A stretch of 11,869 nucleotides of DNA from Acidobacteriota bacterium (lineage in GTDB: Bacteria; Acidobacteriota; Terriglobia; 20CM-2-55-15), in contig QHXA01000008.1 in NCBI GenBank assembly GCA_003222755.1, positions 1 through 11,869 on the forward strand, in the 5' to 3' direction. Both the position numbers and the translations under genes were made by a program. The notes under the pieces were generated by a model. That model had not been told where the DNA came from. It was given only the letters and a program-made list of their open reading frames with translations, and searched no databases. Shown piece after piece: positions 7,239-11,869 of this stretch. The stretch's first letter is position 1. Every line of letters starts with the position of its first letter.

Positions 7239-7587
7239 TCTCGAATATTTCTCCCGATTGGGCCGTATGGAAAAGTAGTTCGTGACGATAAATCTTCATG
7301 TCGATCAGCCACCGGTACTCCAGTTCGAGAGTGAACGACAAACCGCGCCGGATAATGCGAATATCGTCTTTCTTTAGCGGAATTCCGAGTTCGCTCGCCT
7401 TCTCGAGGATCTCGGTGCGAAGAATATCGGCGGTCTTCCGCGACGTGCCGGCATACTTCACTTCCTGGCGAACGTAATCGTTTAGCTGAAAAGCCGCAAA
7501 ATAGGCCGGGACGTACTGCGAAGCTGCGAACAGCAGACCAACGAAGACCAGCAGGATTAACCACTGTCTGCCGCTCAGGCCAAACAT
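7225..7587 (-). CDS. Small single-pass membrane protein of unknown function
   Basis: A 120-residue protein with one N-terminal membrane segment (QWLILLVFVGLLFAASQYV, about 8-26), then a soluble domain of mixed helix and strand: Y..AYFAAF..NDYVRQEV, a helical stretch KTADILRTEILEKASELGIPL, and strands DDIRIIRRG, SFTLELEYRWLIDM and HELLFHTA. The layout recalls DUF4845-type membrane-anchored proteins, but I cannot confirm this family from the sequence alone. It is the first gene of the minus-strand operon and overlaps moeA by 14 bases. A perfect extended -10 element ends only 7 bases before its ATG, so its mRNA may be nearly leaderless. There is no Shine-Dalgarno sequence. Real gene: likely; function unknown. 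Confidence 0.75.
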   Translation of the reverse strand: MFGLSGRQWLILLVFVGLLFAASQYVPAYFAAFQLNDYVRQEVKYAGTSRKTADILRTEILEKASELGIPLKKDDIRIIRRGLSFTLELEYRWLIDMKIYRHELLFHTAQSGEIFENASD

Positions 7588-7594
7588 GGTGCGG

Positions 7595-7603
7595 ATTATA
7601 ACA
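7595..7603 (-). promoter_or_regulatory. Extended -10 promoter for the moeA-nuoB operon
   Basis: The transcribed strand reads TGTTATAAT, a consensus extended -10 (TGN-TATAAT). No convincing -35 lies 17 bases upstream, which extended -10 promoters tolerate. Transcription would start about 6-8 bases downstream, at or next to the ATG at 7587, giving a leaderless or almost leaderless message. Confidence 0.55.
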
Positions 7604-7624
7604 TGGCGTGGTATCGTGGCCCCG

Positions 7625-7671
7625 GGTTGTTAAATGGCGCATGGTCCTGGTTCATGGTCCATCTAACAACC
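7625..7671. promoter_or_regulatory. 13-bp inverted repeat upstream of glyA
   Basis: GGTTGTTAAATGG (7625-7637) pairs with CCATCTAACAACC (7659-7671) at 12 of 13 positions around a 21-base loop. The loop and the start of the right arm carry ATGGTCC twice (7641-7647, 7654-7660). It lies between the divergent operon promoter and the glyA ribosome site, so it could be an operator or an RNA hairpin in the glyA leader. It does not resemble the glycine riboswitch, which is longer. Confidence 0.4.
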
Positions 7672-7689
7672 ATAACCGAGAAAGGATCC

Positions 7690-8934
7690 ATGAACCGTAT
7701 CACCACTTCTCTCAGGGAATTCGACCCTGAAATCTACGCCGCTATTCAAAATGAAGAGCGGCGGCAATCGACCGGCCTGGAACTGATCGCTTCGGAAAAC
7801 TTCACCTATCGCGCTGTGCTTGAAGCCACCGGCTCAATCTTCACGAACAAGTACGCCGAAGGATACCCGGGCCGGCGCTACTACGGCGGATGCGAATTCG
7901 TCGACGTCGTCGAGAGTCTTGCTATCGATCGAGCTAAGAAACTCTTCGGCGCAGAGCATGTGAACGTGCAGCCGCACTCGGGCAGCCAAGCGAATATGGC
8001 GGTCTACCTGACGGTGCTGCAGCCCGGCGATACTATCCTTGGCATGAACCTTTCGCATGGTGGCCACCTCACACATGGCCACCCGCTGAATTTTTCAGGG
8101 AAGTACTACCACATTGTGCCTTACGGCGTTCGTAAGGATTCCGAGGTCATTGATTACGACGAACTGGGAAAGCTCGCGCGTGAGCATAAGCCGAAGCTGA
8201 TCGTCGTGGGCGCCAGCGCGTATCCGCGCATGATTGATTTCGAGCGGATCGCACCCATCGCACGCGACAGCGGCGCCATGATGATGGTCGACATCGCGCA
8301 CATTGCGGGGCTAGTCGCGACGGGCGAGCATCCATCGCCCGTGCCGCATGCCGAGTTTGTGACGAGCACGACGCACAAGACACTCCGCGGCCCTCGAAGC
8401 GGGTTGGTGATGTGCCGGGAGAATTTCGCGAAGGACCTGAACCGTTCCGTGTTTCCGGAAATGCAGGGCGGACCACTCGTGCATGTGATTGCCGCCAAAG
8501 CCGTCTGCTTCAAGGAAGCTGCGAGCGAAGAGTTCCGGATCTACATCCGGCAGGTCGTTAAAAACGCGAAGACGCTCGCGGCGAAGATCGCATCGCGAAA
8601 ATTCCGGATCGTGTCCGGCGGCACCGATACGCACCTCATGCTCGTTGACGTTTTCTCGAAGGGCATCAATGGCAAGCAAGCCGAACAAGCGCTTGAGAAG
8701 GCCGGAATCACTGTCAACAAGAACACGATACCTTTCGACCAGAACCCTCCACTGACACCGAGCGGCATCCGTATTGGGACGCCCGCGTTGACAACGCGCG
8801 GAATGAAGGAAGCGGAAATGGAAGCGATCGGTGAATGGATCGCGGACGTGCTGGACAATATCAACGATAACAATGTCCAGAAGCGGGTCCGGCGAGAAGT
8901 CGAAACGTTGTGCGAGCGATTTCCGTTGTATTAA
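7690..8934 (+). CDS. glyA: Serine hydroxymethyltransferase
   Basis: GlyA is a cytoplasmic PLP enzyme that converts serine and tetrahydrofolate to glycine and methylene-tetrahydrofolate. The 414-residue product has the standard length and motifs: LELIASENF (30-38), NKYAEGYPGRRYYGG (53-67), NVQPHSGSQAN (92-102), the PLP-contacting Asp/His segment DIAHIAGL (201-208), STTHKTLRGPRSG with PLP lysine K230, and PSGIRIGTPALTTRG (357-371). The start at 7690 is chosen over the frame extension to 7603 because MNRITTSLREFDPEIY is the usual family start and AAGGA precedes it, though with a short spacing of 3 bases. It is the only plus-strand gene, divergent from the Moco/nuo operon. It ends 17 bases before the first hairpin of repeat copy C. 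Confidence 0.96.
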   Translation: MNRITTSLREFDPEIYAAIQNEERRQSTGLELIASENFTYRAVLEATGSIFTNKYAEGYPGRRYYGGCEFVDVVESLAIDRAKKLFGAEHVNVQPHSGSQANMAVYLTVLQPGDTILGMNLSHGGHLTHGHPLNFSGKYYHIVPYGVRKDSEVIDYDELGKLAREHKPKLIVVGASAYPRMIDFERIAPIARDSGAMMMVDIAHIAGLVATGEHPSPVPHAEFVTSTTHKTLRGPRSGLVMCRENFAKDLNRSVFPEMQGGPLVHVIAAKAVCFKEAASEEFRIYIRQVVKNAKTLAAKIASRKFRIVSGGTDTHLMLVDVFSKGINGKQAEQALEKAGITVNKNTIPFDQNPPLTPSGIRIGTPALTTRGMKEAEMEAIGEWIADVLDNINDNNVQKRVRREVETLCERFPLY

Positions 8935-8951
8935 CGGCTGTCCATTTTGCG

Positions 8952-9125
8952 CACGCCGGAGGCGTGTCAGGAAATTCGACGATGTTAAGCGAGCGGAAGC
9001 GAGCCCAACCCCCCGGTTGTCTGAAACCAAAAACACCCTGGAAGTGGTGCGAGGAGTACCGTACCCCTGGCTAATCTCCTCGCACCGCTCCGCGGTGTAT
9101 GGGCGGTATAGAACCGCCCCTACAG
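8952..9125 (+). repeat. Palindrome-mosaic dispersed repeat, copy C
   Basis: It fills the gap between convergent glyA and the DUF4175-like gene. Modules: CACGCCGGAGGCGTG (8952-8966, perfect), GTTAAGCGAGCGGAAGCGAG, a CCCCCCGGTTGTCTGAAACC segment, CACCCTGGAAGTGGTG (degenerate hairpin), GTACCCCTGGCTAATCTCCT with only the right arm of the copy B 12-bp stem, CACCGCTCCGCGGTG (9083-9097, perfect) and a terminal TGTATGGGCGGT/ACCGCCCCTACA hairpin. Compared with copy B it has lost one arm of several stems, so it is the more decayed copy. Confidence 0.8.
9096..9124. terminator. Terminal hairpin of repeat copy C, possible bidirectional terminator
   Basis: TGTATGGGCGGT (9096-9107) pairs with ACCGCCCCTACA (9113-9124) at 11 of 12 positions with a 5-base loop. 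It sits 17 bases after the stop of the minus-strand gene and downstream of convergent glyA. No T-tract of the usual kind follows, so terminator function is only inferred from position and stem strength. Confidence 0.35.
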
Positions 9126-9141
9126 TGTTACTGTTTCGGCG

Positions 9142-11869
9142 TCAAATTCGCTTGTAGTACTCCTCAACGTACTTCTGGTAACCCGCCGGGATCTCATCTT
9201 CTTGCGCGGAACGGATGTTTTCCTTCGCGAGCATAATCTGAAGCGCGCGGCTCAGTTCCATCTCGACTCCGCGAAACGGTTCGATGATCTGATTCGCGAG
9301 CTTGGCGATCGCTTGCGGATCACCGAGTCTTGGGTCGCGAATGAGTCCTTGCAAGTTATTGGCTATGCCTTCGAGTTCGCGTGTCAACGGGTTATTGGGC
9401 CCAAGCAGACGTTGGATGTCGCGAATGTCGTTCAGGTCTTGCTGTAATTCGCGCGTATACTGGCGCGGGTCATACGCGCCGCCACTCGTGTCACCATTTT
9501 GGTAACCGCCGTTCGGATTGCCCTGGATCCGGCCACCCTGAACATTACGGCCATCGCCATTCTGGTTTCCACCGGCCTGCTGGCCACCCTGCTGGCCCTG
9601 TTGCCCACCCTGGCCTTGCTGACCCTGCTGGCCCTGTTGCCCACCCTGGCCTTGCTGACCCTGCTGGCCCTGCCTGTTGGCCCTGCTGACCCTGTTGGCC
9701 CTGCTGACCCTGCTGACCCTGTTGGCCCTGCTGGCCCTGTTGGCCTTGCTGCCCGCGCTGACCTTGTTGCCCTTGCTGGGACTGTTGTTGCCCTTGCTGA
9801 CCCTGTTGCCCTTGCTGACCTTGCTGTTGTCCTTGCTGCCCTTGTTGCTGGCCCTGTTGCTGGCCTTGTTGCTGGCCTTGCTGACCGCGCTGGCCCTGTT
9901 GCAATGTCTGCTGCCGCTGCAGGTAAGACTGCAGTCGCTGAATCGTGTCGCTGGTCTGGTTGAGCGCATTCTGCAGCTTTTTGTCTTCGGAGTTGTTTGC
10001 TGCCGACGCAGCCTGACCGATCTGCTTCTGCACATCATCCAACGCCTTTTCGACTGCCCGCTCATTCTGCACGGCATAAGGATAGTAGCCGTTTTGGGGC
10101 GTGGCATTCTCGAGAAGCCGCCTGCCGTTTTCGATGCGTTCCTGCACCTGCTGGCCTTTGATCGTGTTGGCAGCGGCGCGCGCTTTGCCGGCGGCTTCGC
10201 GATTCTCTTGGTTATTGCTGAGCGACTCCAGTTCATTCGTCATCGACTTTAGTTCTGAACCCAGGCCGTCTTTCTGTTGATTGATTTCCTGGGCGCGCCG
10301 CCGGGCGTCGCCTTGAGCGCCGGGATTCTGCGCGAGTTGCTGGGTTTCGTCAGCGATTTTCTTTTGCTGCTCGGCTAGCCGTTTCGCCTGTTCCTGCGCC
10401 TTGGCGAGACGTTCCTCCATGGTGCCACCCCGGCCCTGGCTCAAGAGCCGCTGCGCGCGTTGCAGTTGTTCCTGTGCTTGTTGCGCGGCCTGCTGCTGTT
10501 GGGATGCGTTGCCGCTCTGCGCCTGCTGCTGCATATTTTGAGCCGCCTGCTGCAGAGCGCGCGCGGCATCGGCCATTTGCCGGTCATTGTTTTGGCGCGA
10601 GAGTTTATCGAGCTGCCGCGCCAGCCGTTCGGTTTCTTTCTGCAGTTCTTGCGCGGTCATCTGATCGCTGCCGCCGCCACCGCCGCCTTGTTGCTGCTGG
10701 CGAGCGCGGCGCTCCTGCAGTTTCTGCTGGCGCTCGGCCAATTCCTTCAGCTTCCGCAGCGCTTCATCGACATCCTGCGAGCCCTGCTGCTGCATTTCTC
10801 CGCGCTGGACCGTCTCGTACTGATTCTTGTTCTGATCGAGTTCCAATTCGAAAAGATCGGCGAGATCCCGTGCGTTCTGCCCGCCGCCACCACCGCCGCC
10901 ACCGCCGCCCATCGTCACCTGAATCTCATTGAACAACGCATCCGCGCGCATCAGATACTGAAGCGCCTTTTGCTCGAACGGCTCGGCTTCTGCGGCTTTA
11001 GCGGCCTTCAGCTGTTCCGCCGCAGGGTTCATCTGCTCAATGGCGCTCTTCAAATTGTCCGCCATCTGCTTGATCATCTTGTCCTGATTCGTCAGGCCCC
11101 GGCGCGACATACGCTCGACCAGCGTGTTCGTCTGTTCGGCAGCTTTCGTTTGATTTGCGCCGACCGAGTGGACGTTATCCGTCCATTCGTTGTCCTTGAA
11201 TTTGTCCTTGTTGTTGATCAGCTTGTGCGTCGCGGCGATGATGTCTTTCTGGCGCTTCAGTAGCGCTTCCATCGATTCACCTTCGCCGCCGCCGCCACCG
11301 CCCCCACCACCGGCCTGGCCTTGGCGGTATTCGCGACCAAAGGGCCGCACTTCGATGAAATAGATATCGGTGGAAACGGTGTTCGCCGGAGTACGCGAAT
11401 CCACGGCCTTGCCGTAGTAGGTCACGAGATCGCCCGGCTGCAGATCGTACTCCTCGAGAAAGAATGTGTGCCCGGCGGAAATCTCTTTCGGTTTTTCTGC
11501 TTTGCTCGCGAAGAGATCCACCGTCTGATCGGGCCCGCCATTGACGGAGAAATGAAGCTCGAGCTGCTTCACGCCAAAATCGTCTTCAGCGCGAAGTTCG
11601 GTGAAAACTTCTTCAACCTTAGTCGCTTTCGTATCACGTCCGGGTTTAGTGAATTCAACGATCGGTCTCTGATCCTCGAGCGCTTCCATCGAGTATTCTT
11701 CGGGGCCGAGATAGCTCTTCCCGTCTTTATTGGTCAATTCGATGCGGAACGTCGCCGTTCGATCGACTTTTACTGTGCCCGTCACCGTTTTCTCGCCTGT
11801 CGGCTTCAATGCCACCGTCTTGCCGTCATTGAAGACAAGGCGGCCGCCGGACAATGCCTGGCTGCCGTT
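9142..11869 (-). CDS. DUF4175-like coiled-coil protein, N-terminus cut, one-base frameshift
   Basis: About 908 residues are visible once one extra base is ignored; the start lies beyond the window. From the N-terminal side there is a beta-rich Ig-like part (11869 to about 11330: RIELTNKDGKSYLGPEEYSM, VEEVFTELRAEDDFGVKQLELHFS, YDLQPGDLVTYYGKAVDS), a Gly run, then long Gln/Ala/Arg-rich coiled coil with further Gly runs at about 10880-10910 and 10669-10688, then a Gln/Gly tract (about 9574-9905). A conserved-looking tail follows: YTRELQQDLNDIRDIQRLLG, IIEPFRGVEMELSRALQIML and GYQKYVEEYYKRI. This matches the DUF4175 style of bacterial membrane/envelope protein, function unknown. The frame breaks at 9673/9674: upstream codons are read in one phase, the tail in another. 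The upstream frame alone would run on to 9545 as a GPAG-type nonsense tail. The break is either an assembly error or a true frameshift. Confidence 0.75.
9574..9905 (-). repeat. Low-complexity Gln/Gly codon tract
   Basis: Repeats of CAG CAG GGC/GGT and CAA CAG GGC encode QQGQQG and QGGQQG units within the DUF4175-like gene. The periodicity is 9 bases with local 36-base units. On the opposite strand it reads as Leu-rich frames that are not genes. The tract contains the frameshift. Confidence 0.85.
9601..9672 (-). repeat. Perfect 36-base tandem duplication
   Basis: 9601-9636 and 9637-9672 are identical, each twelve codons (QGQQGQQGQGGQ in phase). The duplication ends exactly where the extra base at 9673/9674 breaks the frame, which suggests slippage or mis-assembly at this site. 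Confidence 0.9.

Noticed and set aside
7603..7689. N-terminal extension of glyA
   Set aside because: It covers the divergent promoter and the inverted repeat; the family start and ribosome site are at 7690.
7588..7689. Glycine or Moco riboswitch
   Set aside because: The gap is only 102 bases and shared by two divergent genes; the operon appears leaderless and the glyA leader shows just one simple hairpin.
2441..9125. Insertion sequence remnants in the repeat blocks
   Set aside because: No transposase fragment, no consistent terminal inverted repeats and no recognisable target duplication around any copy.
9545..9672. Collagen-like GPAGSARPG tail of the upstream DUF4175-like frame
   Set aside because: It is the Gln/Gly tract read one base out of phase; the other phase continues into a normal C-terminal domain.
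9660..9690. Programmed ribosomal frameshift in the DUF4175-like gene
   Set aside because: No slippery heptamer of the X-XXY-YYZ type or clear stimulatory stem at the break; coincidence with a tandem duplication points to slippage or assembly error.
9499..11263. Long Leu-rich plus-strand frames (9499-9963, 9677-10252, 10460-11263)
   Set aside because: They are the antisense of CAG/CAA/GGC codons in the DUF4175-like gene; no ribosome sites or real membrane-protein pattern.

Overview
The window looks like part of a bacterial chromosome, GC-rich by eye (roughly high fifties percent). The combination of a large DUF4175-type Gln/Gly-rich protein, an ATP-dependent DNA ligase, a split NADH dehydrogenase locus and abundant palindromic intergenic repeats suggests Acidobacteriota or a similar environmental lineage. 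This assignment is an inference from gene style; there is no rRNA or other marker here.

Layout, left to right. (1) 1-741, minus strand: a secreted alpha/beta hydrolase cut by the left edge. (2) 812-2424, minus: an ATP-dependent DNA ligase broken by a frameshift with apparent loss of the motif V lysine segment. (3) 2425-2769: a block of short palindromes (repeat copy A). (4) 2770-7587, minus: a tight run of genes whose transcription order is small membrane protein, moeA, moaC, repeat copy B, mogA, nuoA, nuoB, MidA/NDUFAF7-type methyltransferase. (5) 7588-7689: a short divergent promoter region with an extended -10 for the minus operon and a 13-bp inverted repeat before glyA. (6) 7690-8934, plus: glyA, the only plus-strand gene. 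(7) 8935-9141: repeat copy C between convergent genes. (8) 9142-11869, minus: a DUF4175-like protein cut by the right edge and carrying a one-base frameshift in its Gln/Gly tract.

How the genes fit together. MoeA, MoaC and MogA act at three steps of molybdenum cofactor synthesis. NuoA and NuoB are subunits of respiratory complex I. The following gene is a relative of the mitochondrial complex I assembly methyltransferase NDUFAF7, so its position directly behind nuoB, in the same reading frame and separated by a single TAG, is the most functionally suggestive arrangement here. GlyA supplies glycine and one-carbon units.

No defence system, CRISPR array, phage or transposase gene was seen. The unusual content is non-coding or structural: a three-copy palindrome-mosaic repeat placed at gene 3' ends, a nuoA-nuoB spacer with direct repeats and two competing hairpins, and two frameshifted genes.
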